Positions 1 to 11,215 of a DNA stretch of 64,000 bases are shown here, one piece after another. The translations under genes and the position numbers were made by a program. The DNA is taken from the NCBI GenBank assembly GCA_019188255.1, contig JAETXT010000016.1, positions 496,001-560,000 on the forward strand, in the 5' to 3' direction. The notes below the pieces were generated by a model. The model saw only the letters and a list, made by a program, of their open reading frames with translations. It did not search any database and was not told the DNA's origin. The stretch's first letter is position 1, and the number at the start of each line of letters is the position of its first letter. The stretch comes from Verticillium longisporum (lineage: Eukaryota > Ascomycota > Sordariomycetes > Glomerellales > Plectosphaerellaceae).

Positions 1-3000
1 GCTTCACTCACCGACACGACCAGGGACGCTTAGAAAGACAACTTCAGGAAATGGATCGACAAAGTCTCGCGGCCTCGGTCTCGCGCCGAACAGCATCTCA
101 GTCTCGAGGCTGGCGGCCTTCTATTCTGCCCAGGAGGCGTTGGGTCCAAACGCCGGCGTCATCGAGTCGCTGTGCTTGACAGAGTCTTCTCGATGCTACT
201 TGCACGCCTCTCGACAATCGGTCCCCTGATCAGGGAGGCGAGGCGGGTCATCAGACCCCAGCAGGCATTGCCCGAAAGCAACGGCGCGCGGGGATAAATG
301 CCCCGGCTAAATGCGAGTCTCAGGCCTTGCGAAGTGGGCTCGCGTGTCTGGGGCACCCACCCTGGCCATCTAGCTGGACCTGGAACAGGCATGTGAGTGA
401 ACCTCGAATGACCCGAATGTCGCCTTGAATTTGTAAACGACTCCGGCAAGCTTCCAGAATCCGCTGGTCGATTTGGTAGCGCCGGAGAAGAGTTTTATTT
501 TGGCATAGCCAGAGACAAGCCTGATGACGGGCGCCGGCGCCATTGCGTACCAATATTGATGAGCAGTCAGTCAGCCTGGACTGCTTCAACGCTCGCTTCG
601 GTTTCCAGGCCTGCGTGCCAGCTTTGATCCGTCCTCAGTACCAGGGAATGCATACCTGGCTCGGATGGTACATTGAACGGACTGTGAGACCTCGAACTGG
701 TTTGCATGGGTTGATGAGCGTGCCCGACAGCTAGACAAGGCATTGATGTTGCCAAATCTCAGCTCGGTGGTCGAACCTGGCTGGTGAAGAGAGTGGATCT
801 GGGGTCTGACCTGCAATGCCTTCGCCGTTCCATTGAATGATGGAAGTGCTAGGCAACGAAGGACGACGCGGCAAGCGAATCGCAGGATTCCCCTTCTTGG
901 ATTTCCTGTTGTGACCCTGTTGTGACAGAGGAATTTGTTTAGCGCGGTGTACCTCGTGAGTCTCGGTGTAGTGATCGAATGGAGCCTCTAACAGAAATGA
1001 ATGAACAGATCCATGTTTCCCAAAACGTCAACGAGCATCATGCATCACTGCGCCCCGGCTAGGACCCTTCGCCTTGGAAGGCTATGAGCTGAGCCCATCT
1101 CAACTGAGGCAAGGTGAGATGGGTACTTCACTAGAATTTATCCGGCACGTGGCTAATATATTTCCTGCTCCAAGCCGGGCGGGTGTTCCACGTCGCTGGT
1201 ACACCCCATGAAGTGCTGGTGGCAATCCAAAGACTTTTTGCAGAGCCCTGTAGTCTTGACAAATGCGCCTGTCGCAGGTACAAGAACAATTTTTATGCCT
1301 TCCGCACAAGGTGGCGCCGAATGTGTGTGGAGTACCTAAATCCTTCATGTGTCTGACTAGATGCCCTTTCTTTGGTGCAGCCTCAGGTGGTTGGCAGGCG
1401 TCGCTACCGGATCAGGGGCATGTCTGGGCGAGGCACACTTCGGAAAAGAGCAGAGTCGTTGCCTGCGTCGTATCAGTACACTTTGACTCGAGAGACTCGC
1501 GAGCATCAGGATACTGAAACCTTCCGGCGAGGTGTGGATGCGTGTCGTGTGTCGCACTGCATTGTTGCCACCCTGCTTTGCCCAATCCATAGTCAAAGCT
1601 AGCTAGATGATATTTGGGACTTCGTAGGAGACCTGATATAAATTCGAACCCTGAGACAAGGAGTCAGGAATGGGAAGGATGAGCCATCCCCTTTGCAATC
1701 TATAGATCAACCACAGCGCGGTATACCTGTGGCGAGAAGTAGGTGGAGGGCGGAACTTTTTGGCCGAGACCCAAAGGGGGTGTGTTACACATCTTAGCCT
1801 TGTACCATGTTTGTGATGGTAGCTTCTCGGTACGTTCATGACGCGCGTTGTGCGTCTACAAGGTCAATCGTGTACGGGGAGGGAGCGGCTACACCTTTCC
1901 CCATTATTTGAGTATCACACCTGCAGCGCTAGAGGACCTGCTAGGGCGACTAGCGACTTGACTGTGAAAGACAAACCCGCATGGGGTTGGAACCTGGGGA
2001 AGCTTGTGTCCTGGGGGAATCTCATCGGGCTGCACATGCTCATCGTCCCGTGCCGTTCGGAGTAGATGCGTGGAACGGGAGGTAAATTCTTCTGGTGGAC
2101 AGGAGTCAACTTTATTTATGACGCTTCCTTTGAGAACTAGTTGCCTTTACGATCTTGCGAGGCATCAAAGTGGTTAGGCGATGTATCTGAAGCGGATATC
2201 ACGACATAGAGGCTGTTGACATGGGTTCTATGTTTTCAAAACCATCTAAACCCAAGACTGAGACACAAATCCTCTACGAGATGGTGCTGTATAAATGGAT
2301 AGATTTGTATATCATTACAACTTGAATCTGGTCTGCTGTCACACATCTTTACCCAGACTGTGCACGGAGGCACTCCAGCACTGAGTCTTCATCTGTGGCT
2401 GATGGACGGTAATGGAGGTTGGATGCACGAATAGGAGGCTGGCCCGAGCTGATGCCGCTAGCCCTCGTGGGATTTCGGACCGACGGCCGCTGACGGGCGC
2501 GGTGCCGCCTGCGTCACCGGTCAGAGCATGGTTGGACAACCAATCCAGGGGGTGGAGCTGGTCTACACAGTCATCTCGGTGCCTGTGTCGTTGTACTTTG
2601 CTGGCTGGCGCCTCAAACGTCATGTTCGATTACGAAATGCTGAGTGGGAATGCCTAGTAAGGGCACGGAGCGTACAGCCACCTGCGAGGGATCCAGGGGA
2701 GGTTCGACAGCGACGCATCATGAGCTGGACAGAATCGGGAGCTACGGGCGCTGAAGCGGCACGGAGGGGGAGCGCCCATCGGTTGATTGGCAAAACATTG
2801 TCTCGTACTGTGTGTCTGTCGCGCAGCCTTTTCATGACCTTCTCAACAACCAAACCCTGAGTATCCTCGGGGCTCGCTCTTGATGATGCCCTCAGGGTTG
2901 GGTGATGCCCCCAAAGTTGAGGGAATTCTCAGAACCGCCGTGTGTGCGAGGTTTTGGAAGGCGCCGCTGAAGATGTTCTGGCCTGAAGACTCTGAATTGA

Positions 3001-3784
3001 GTGGTGATTGGGGTCGCATCTTGTTGCCCCGTCGAAATGAGGGGATTGCATTGGCGGCGCGTGAAGTCTGCATGTTGGCCTGTGTCTAGTGTATGGTGGT
3101 GCGGAGGACTGGAGCCGTGGAGCTCTGGGAGCTTCCAGGACGCATGGTGACTGGCCGAGAACGCCAGAAGGTCGCAGCCGGATTGTAGCGAGATGTGGAG
3201 GGAGATGACACGCGATGCGGGCGAATGAAGTGGCGAGTTCGCTGCGGCCCAAGGGAAGACTGGTTGGGGCCTTTTGGAGCAGTACCTCTGGGTACATGTT
3301 CATCGCGCACAGGGAGTGAGCCAGCGCCCTCCATGCTGATCACTTGGTTAACTCGAATGTTGCAGCGACTGGAAACCTAGCTCTCACCTGGCCTGCCTGA
3401 CCTGACTGACACGAGCGAGTCAACACCTGCACGAGGGACGTCTCTTGCAACGAGACAAAGGGTTTCCCTTCTTTGCTTGCTCGGCGGCTTTCTTTCTCCA
3501 TGAATGAATGGGCTTGTCGGTTACAGGCCAATCAACGCAAGTTCTTGCAGACGGGGTCGATCCCTTTTGCCCGGTCAGGCGTGTGAATGATGTGGCGTGG
3601 CTGGCCTTCCCAAGTCAATTTCCTGATGCTGGAAAGTTTGGTTCTGACAAGTCCTTCGTTTCGGGCAAAGTACTCCTTACGGCGAGCGGGATCCTGGTGA
3701 TGCATGGAGCATGTCGACAAGCAAAGCTAGTCCTTGACTTGTGGTCTAGCAACAATGCACATTCTTACGACAAATAATTCAGTC

Positions 3785-3831
3785 TACCTACCTACCTAGG
3801 TACCTACCTTGGGTAGGTAGGCAGGTAGGTA
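3785..3831. repeat. TACC/GGTA inverted repeat
   Basis: Tandem TACC units on the left (tacctacctacct), a central aggtacct palindrome, and GGTA units on the right (gtaggtaggcaggtaggta) can fold into a long hairpin. The motif is seen directly; no function is assigned. Confidence 0.75.
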
Positions 3832-4250
3832 AGGCAGGGAGTTAAGGTGAGGCGCCAGGCTCCAAACCAAAGAAAGGGCAGTCGGTAGGCGACATGGAGA
3901 AGGTGCTGCCGTACTGTGCGCGTACTTGCTGTCTGCGGTGCCGAGAGCTGGGTTGTGCCTTCCTCCATTTGACACGAAACTACGAGATGGCACGGGGCAG
4001 GACCTCTTGAGGAAGGCAGCACCAGGCCATGTACCCAGGCGACGCTTTCATGCCAGTGATTCATCCCATTGTCATGGCGCTCCCCACCATTGCGCCCTTG
4101 GCTCCTCAGGAAGGCGACCAAGCAGCCCACATGATGAGGCGTGACTCTGGCACTACGCCGCTACCATCTGCCTCCACCAGACAAGGCCTCGCGACTTGAC
4201 GACTCCAATAAAACTGGACAACACACGAGACTCCCAGCGCCGAACCGTAC

Positions 4251-4282
4251 CACACAAACACACACATACATAGACACACACT
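4251..4282. repeat. CA-rich simple repeat
   Basis: An imperfect (CA)n tract interrupted by AA and TACATAG. Simple-sequence DNA with no coding evidence. Confidence 0.7.
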
Positions 4283-6726
4283 GACATCTCCCCAGGTCAG
4301 AGGGGTAAGGGCACACCACCACACCGACCTGATCACACACGGCACACGGGACTCGGCGCGACGTCTTTTCGGCCTTCGCAACCATCTCCCGTCTACGCCG
4401 TGTCCCTCCCTCAAGTGGCGCCCCAGGCGTCCTAGGCGTTCACCATAGACGAATGGCAATGGCCACCAAGGCCACCAAGCATGTTGGACTGCTGCAAAAG
4501 CATGGCAGGCATCCTTTGACATACCGTTGCTCCCGTCCGTCCCAGGCTTGCTCCATCGGCTGGTATCGCGAAGTACCGAAGCCAATCTGGCTCCTGAGCG
4601 CCCACCACCCTCGCTAGCACGGCACAGGGGGCAAGGGCCGGGGTCTGGAGTACCGCTGGATGCACGCCAGGCACTATGGTGCGCCCAAGCGAACACTGAC
4701 AGGCCCGATGAGACACAGCAACCACCGCCAGCATCGATCAGAATTGGGGTAATGTCTCGCACTTCTACTTCTCCGCGTCTACGCCTTGCTTCTTCTGTCA
4801 TTTGCACCTGCGTCACACATGGCCTCGACATGGGCACCAACAGGATCAGGAGCATGATGCGAACCGCCAGCAGCGCCACGTTGGAGCCCACGTTGTGCCA
4901 TTCCCACGCCGCTGGCCGGTCTCGGTCTGTCAATGGCAATGACTTCTAGCGTCGACAGACCTTGGGTCCGTTTGTCTGGCCGTCGTGTGAGAAACAATTC
5001 CACCAGTCGATGACAAGCCGCTAGCAGCCACCAACAAACTCCCCTGATCACAGAGCACGCCCTGACCCCCTCTCTGCCACTCATCAGCAGCTGGGCCTGC
5101 ACTCGGGCGCCCGTCGGCCCGTGGAAGGGGAGAGTACCTTTGGTTGTTTTTACAGGTGGACAGGGACGGGCTATCGCACTGTGGTTGGCGAGCGTTTCTC
5201 TTCGCTCTCTGTCGCAGACGAGAGGCCATTTCGCACAGTCGTCGACCATGGCCGAGGCTACGCTTTTGCCATGGACGACTAGCCCCACCTGCCTCTCACT
5301 AAGATACCTTCGAGTAAGGTTCGTGGCCGGTTGTCTTACGGCCGAGGGCTAGGTAGAGGTGGTCGTGAGCGAGCTCGCCGAATCGGTGTAGCAATAGCCG
5401 GGTTGGCACAGTCCAGGCAGTGTCAGTCCGCCGAAAAGCTTCAAGTGAGCATCTCCTCAAGGAGGGAGTCGACAGTTGAACGACTCATGGGTGGAGACCC
5501 CAGACTTTCACGTCGGTCAGGTCAGGACATGCCACCGATGCCCGCGCCGGCGCCAACCGTCCGCTGCCCAACCCAAGCACCCCATCAGTCCCATGCTGGA
5601 TTGCATACAGCTCGGCCTGTCCCTCGGTCCATCAACCACACACTACCAACCCCGAGCATCAATGGGCTGAAGCATGCGGGCAGCAAGCTGGTGACTGTCC
5701 AAACCAACCTCTGGTGCCAGGCACCATCAATCATGCCTCGATCCCGCTTCTGCACCCCAGCCGGCCCTTCTGGTCCAGCCCATGGCCATCCTGAGTTGTT
5801 CGCTGCGTTAGACAGTTCTCAGCCACTGCGATGTACATGTACTGCAACGTCTCTGCTTAACCCCACACCACACCCACACACGGCGCCAGTCGCCCGTTTT
5901 TCCCTTCCATCTCTTGGTTCGCTCGTCTGGTCTCGACCGTGTGTTCAAGACCCCTGTTCCCCTCATTGCAACCCTGGAAAAGCCTGGCTCTGTCGCTCAC
6001 TATCCACTTGTGTACAAGCGGCTTCCATCCTACCCCAAGGGGGAGAAGAGGAGAAATCAGACGATCCTGGCCCTGTCGCCTGTGCCGCCTCTCGGCTTTC
6101 GAGAACCAGCCGGGGGACATCATCCGCTAACAAAAATCATCACTCCAGCACATACATCTTCCCCATTTCTGTTACTCAACCTTTCCTACTCCTTCCGGTG
6201 GTGATGTCGTTTGCTAGACGTACATTGCTTTCAAGTTTTGCTTGCTCACTTGCTCAACGCTGCAACAGCCAACAGTGGAATGTCGTGAGAAGCTTGGCTT
6301 CGCGAAACCTGTCTTGCATCATCATCTTAATAACCTGTATCAAGCAAGGACTTCCCCCCCGCCTGAACCGATCTTCCTGAGCCGCGTTCTGGCTAGCTTG
6401 ACCCTGTCCCTGTCTGATACAAGCCGACCTCGACTTTGTTATTTCTAAATCACCACCAATTGACAGTCTCCAGGTGGCACAACAGCGAGACCAAGGTGTT
6501 GGGTTCTCTCTTAACGCTGCTGTGGCATTTCTCGGACCTGGCTTCCGCCATCGCCCATCCACGTGCTCTCCTTGGTGACGCACATCTTCTTACCACCCAA
6601 CTTCGACGTTGAGGACGACGGCAAGTTGACTTCACTCTCTTCATCAAGTTTGCGTTTAGTCTGGTCGGGGGCTTGACCCATCTCCCACTTGTCCCTGTCA
6701 TTTCATCCACCCACACACACCGCCAA

Positions 6727-6894
6727 CCCCACCATCTTTCTCACGCATACGTACTTATGTACGGTACATGGTTGCGTTCCCGTTCGCCACAGATCACACC
6801 TCGGCGTCTTGTTGACACGACCCCTGCTCCTTTGATCCCACCCAGGTACCTAATATCTGCATGCTCTCCGCCATCTTCTCCGTCTCTTCCCCAC
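6727..6894 (+). promoter_or_regulatory. Candidate CreA/CRE1 sites in the xyr1 leader
   Basis: CCCCAC at 6727-6732 and 6889-6894 is GTGGGG on the other strand and fits the SYGGRG site of the carbon-catabolite repressor CreA/CRE1. A further CCCCGC lies at 6357-6362. In Trichoderma and Aspergillus the xylanase regulator gene is repressed through CreA/CRE1, so the location makes sense, but a six-base degenerate motif is expected by chance in C-rich DNA. Confidence 0.3.
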
Positions 6895-7205
6895 ACCTCA
6901 GCATCTTGGCCCCTGCTTTACTTGCTAACCAGCGACTCTTTAGCTCTGGCCCGAACTCAAGGTGGATCAAACTTGCCTGGTCTCCCACTGCCATTTCCAA
7001 CATATAGACGTCGTCTCTCTCACAGTTGCCAAGGCATCTTTTGGTTCCGACTCCCTTCCGAGGACTCACTTGACCGGAGCACCCCATCTCAGCGTCGATA
7101 TCGACACAACGAAAATCCCACGCCACATAATCCTGACGTAACGACAGGACGTTACCAGCACCCGCAGCCACCGTGGGTCTGCAACATCCTGAGACGGGAT
7201 TCACA

Positions 7206-10183
7206 ATGTTGTCCAACCCGTTGCATCGATTTTCGCCCTATCACGCTGCGCTTCCGACTTCTACTCTCTTCTCTAACGGGCATGCGCCCGCCAACCACCC
7301 CATCCTGGCGGCATGAACGAGATGTCCCAGGGTTACGCCCTTCAGCAACAACTCCAGCATGCTGCAGTCCACAATCCCCACCTCGCGCGAAACGCTCCTC
7401 AGCAAAAACATCGGCAACACCCATACGGTGCAGCAACCAGGACTTCTACTGGTTCAGGCCCTATCAGGAGGAGGATTAGTCGGGCATGCGACCAATGTAA
7501 CCAATTGAGGACCAAGTGCGACGGGCAACATCCTTGTGCTCATTGTATAGGTAAGTTGGAAGCCAATGATCGTAAGCAGCAACATATTGCTGACCCAAGG
7601 CATCAGAATTCGGCCTGGGCTGCGAAAACGTTCGTGAGAGGAAGAAGCGCGGGAAGGCGTCCAGGAAAGACCTCGCCCAAGCAGCGGCAGCGGCAGCACA
7701 GGCGGCCAACGGATCCAATGGAAAATCAGATACTGACGAGAATGGAGAGTCTTCTGAACACAATGGCGAATCTGCCCCTAGAAGGGTTTCAACGAACGGT
7801 TCGAGTTCCCACTCTGGCATCAAGGTGGATGATATGAGCGAAGACGCAACGCGGCAGAGCCAGCGAACGGCATCTCTGGACACTTTGGACGACATGAACG
7901 CACACCAACACAACATGGCTCAGCACCAAGTCTTAGAGAGGGAACATCTTGGTAGCCCAACTACTCTGGACATGAATAGCTACGGAGCTGGCATGCACCA
8001 TGGATATGAAAGGCAAGCGTTGGGAGCCCAGATGCTAAACGGTCCGACACATGGACCGTATGGGCCCAGCCAGGGCAGCATGCCGGCATATACAGAGCTA
8101 CCGTACGGCATGCAAGGTCAGAGCCCGGCAGCCTACCCTACGAATCCTCGCTTCCGAATCGGCAACAGCCCTATGGGCGCCTATCCCATGGGCAACGAGC
8201 CAACCTCTCCCGGATGGATAAACATGTCCTCACCTACGGCACAATATCCATCCCATATTCCTCAACACAGTTACGTACACGGCACTCAAAACCTACGTTA
8301 TCCAGTATTGGAGCCTCTCATTCCTCACCTCAACAACATTGTGCCCATACCATTGGCCTGCGACCTGATTGACCTCTACTTCGCCTCATCATCATCTGCG
8401 CAGATGCACCCCATGTCTCCCTACGTCCTAGGTTACGTCTTCCGGAAGCGATCGTTCCTCCACCCTACAAAACCAAGACTGTGCCAGCCCGCTCTACTAG
8501 CGAGCATGCTTTGGGTTGCCGCCCAAACTAGCGATGCTCCATTCGTGACGAGCATCCCCTCGGCGAGGGGCAAAATTTGCCAGAGGCTCCTCGAATTGAC
8601 TGTCAGTCTTCTCAAGCCACTGATCCATACGCCCACGGGAGAGCCTTCGCCAGCAACAAGTCCAGTCATCGATGGCGTTGCACTTGGAGGGCTTGGGGTT
8701 GCGCTTCCCGGCACTATGAGCCTCGATGCTCTGACAGGAGAGTCAGGCGCGTTCGGGGCTGCTGGCAAGCTGGATGATGTCATCACCTACATCCACTTGG
8801 CTACTGTGGTGTCTGCAAGCGAATATAAGGGAGCGAGCCTACGCTGGTGGAACGCAGCGTGGTCTCTAGCACGCGAGCTCAAGCTTGGTCGCGAGCTCCC
8901 CCCTTCCATGAGACCCATGGGGCCTGTCGACGGAGATGACGGGGATGTCGAAGCCTCCAACGGCATGAATGGCGGTACCAGCACGCCAGGCTCCATTACT
9001 GAAGAGGAACGAGAGGAGCGCCGACGGATCTGGTGGCTGGCCTATATTGTCGATCGGCATCTCGCTCTTTGTTACAACCGCCCGCTTTTCCTCTTGGACC
9101 TTGAATGCTCTGGGCTCTTCCAGCCGATGGACGACATGGCCTATCAGAACGGTGATTTTGAGAGCTACATGGGTAACACGACAGATCCCAACCTCGCCGG
9201 CGAGGGCCTTCATCGGCAACCGATGCGAATCCGCGGACCTCACTTTGAGTGTACGGGACATAGTATCTTTGGATATTTCCTCCCTCTCATGACTATACTC
9301 GGTGAGATAGTCGACTTGCATCACGCGCGAAACCACCCGCGCTTTGGTGTAGGTTTTCGTATGGCACGAGACTGGGATGAGCAGGCTCTGGAGATTACGC
9401 GCCACCTCGAGGCTTACGAGCATAGTTTGAAGCGTTTCGAGCAGCAGTACCTGCGTCGCATGCACCCCGAAGGCGAAGGTCTAGCGCCCAACGGCGATCA
9501 GGCGTCTGCACTGGATGCCCCTGACCACACCGGCGCCGCAGATATTGGTACTCCCTCGGTCCACTCAGTGCACACGAACTCGTCAAATCGAATGACAGAG
9601 TCGGATATCCAGACCAAGATCGTCATGGCATATGGCACGCATGTCATGCATGTACTGCATATTCTTCTCGCCGGAAAGTGGGATCCTATCAATCTAATTG
9701 ACGATAACGATCTATGGATTTCAAGCCAGGGCTTCATCACGGCCACAGGGCACGCCGTCTCGGCAGCCGAAGCCATCAGCCACATTCTCGAGTTCGACCC
9801 AGGCCTAGAGTTTATGCCTTTCTTTTTCGGCATCTACTTGCTGCAGGGCTCGTTCTTGCTGCTCCTGATTGCAGACAAGCTGCAATTAGAAGCCAGCCCT
9901 AGTGTGGTGAAAGCTTGCGAAACCATCGTCCGGGCACACGAAGCTTGCGTGGTGACACTGAATACGGAATATCAGGTTCGTAGCACTCCCATCGTACACT
10001 ACTTCAAATCATGTACACATGATGCTAACCACCTCGCAGCGCAATTTCAGCAAGGTAATGCGGAGCGCTCTGGCACAGGTCCGTGGTCGGGTGCCCGAAG
10101 ACCTAGGCGAACAGCACCAGCGCCGACGTGAGCTGCTGGCTTTGTACCGCTGGACTGGCGACGGCACTGGTCTCGCCCTGTGA
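7206..10183 (+). CDS. xyr1: Zn2Cys6 xylanase/cellulase regulator XlnR/Xyr1
   Basis: Nuclear activator of xylanase, cellulase and pentose-catabolism genes in filamentous fungi. The Zn2Cys6 cluster ([19 protein letters not shown]) is followed by a basic RERKKRGK linker, then the fungal_trans middle region ([23 protein letters not shown]) and the conserved end [12 protein letters not shown]. Introns are inferred at 7551-7606 (inside the zinc-cluster linker) and 9976-10039, both with good splice sites. The family's N-terminus (MLSNPL...) is found at 7206, but its frame ends in TGA at 7314, overlapping ATG 7313 of the main frame as ATGA. One added base would join the two frames into about 952 residues, close to Xyr1. 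As sequenced, translation would start at 7313 and give 916 residues, keeping the DNA-binding domain. Identification is very secure; the start is not. Confidence 0.95.
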
Positions 10184-11215
10184 TAGCAGCACAGGGGACC
10201 GATCTGTACGATGACGAATATTTTGGATTTCTGCGAATAGCGCACTTTGATTTGGTTTGGGAAAGGGGCGCAAATGCTGGAGCAGGAATTGGGGCCGGCG
10301 TGATATACCAGTCGCAGACGGGGTCCGACACATGAAACGGGGAAGGCATACAAACATGGCAACACGAAAAAGACAAGACGGACCAGCTGCGGGCCTGGGA
10401 ATGGGATGGAGCAAGGGCAAGAGAAACGAGACATGAAGAATACCCAACGCTGCAAACCTTACCAGCGCATTGGTGGGGGGAAAATGTCAGAGCTCTGCAG
10501 TGGGAAGCGGCTGCTCATGGTTGTTAGTGGGATTCGGGCATCGAGAGCGACGCTTGCTGTCCGTCATCACCTCTGGACTCTGATTTTGGGGCATCATGGC
10601 GTGGAAAGAGGACGGCATTGGCTTGGGTGATACAGGCAGTGAGTTCACGAACTGTACGTGGTCGTTTGAAAGATTTCAGCTGTGAGACGGGTGTCGAGTA
10701 GGCGATTATAATAACACCTTTCAACTCTGCCGTGCGCGCCTCTGCGCCTCCTGTGAATGGACGAATGATTTTGCATCTGATGCTAAACCTTACAACTACC
10801 TAAGCTGGGATATAGGTCAGTCATGTGCGCATGGGTAATTGTCTTCGGTCCAGTGGTTTCCACATATAGACACTCAGCCATGATCGATCATCCGCCTCTC
10901 AAGAAGCTAACAGGGCAACATGGAGGCCGACATCCCGACTGTACGGAGCGGCTCTTGGTTGTATGCATAAAAGTCAAGTCATGAATACAGATAACGTAGG
11001 TAAGGTATGTGACTAATCGCGACCTTGAAGAGTACATCGTTGGCTATCCGAGGACCAGGCGTGAGTGACAGTAGCAGCCTCATGTCCGCTCAATCGAATA
11101 CAAAAAACGCCCAATCATAACCAAACGCGGCAGGCAGAGTCACCAGCCAGACTAGGAGCATACAGGGTTAGCCATGAAGATACATCAGTGCCCTTTCCTT
11201 CCAAACTGCAAACAT
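10184..11215. other. Convergent 3' intergenic region
   Basis: Separates the 3' ends of xyr1 and the nirA-like gene. It holds no supported reading frame and no repeat; presumably it contains both 3' UTRs and polyadenylation sites. Confidence 0.6.

Larger units (their letters stand above)
1..7205. other. Gene-free region upstream of the xylanase regulator
   Basis: About 7.2 kb without a gene I can support. The longer open frames (for example 4106-4939 on the minus strand and 5331-6380 on the plus strand) have repetitive, pyrimidine- or purine-driven compositions and no recognisable motifs. From about 5.5 kb onward the plus strand becomes strongly C/T-rich, which is typical of fungal promoters and 5' leaders, so part of it is probably transcribed leader or promoter of the regulator at 7206. 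It also contains a GGTA-type inverted repeat near 3.8 kb and a CA-rich tract near 4.26 kb. Confidence 0.6.

Noticed and set aside
4106..4939. 277-codon open frame on the minus strand
   Set aside because: Composition-driven (Arg, Trp, Cys, Val mixtures), no domain or motif, no fungal intron or leader pattern; lies in the gene-free xyr1 upstream region.
5331..6380. 349-codon open frame on the plus strand
   Set aside because: Ser/Pro/His-rich product typical of a C/T-rich leader read as protein; no recognisable motif.
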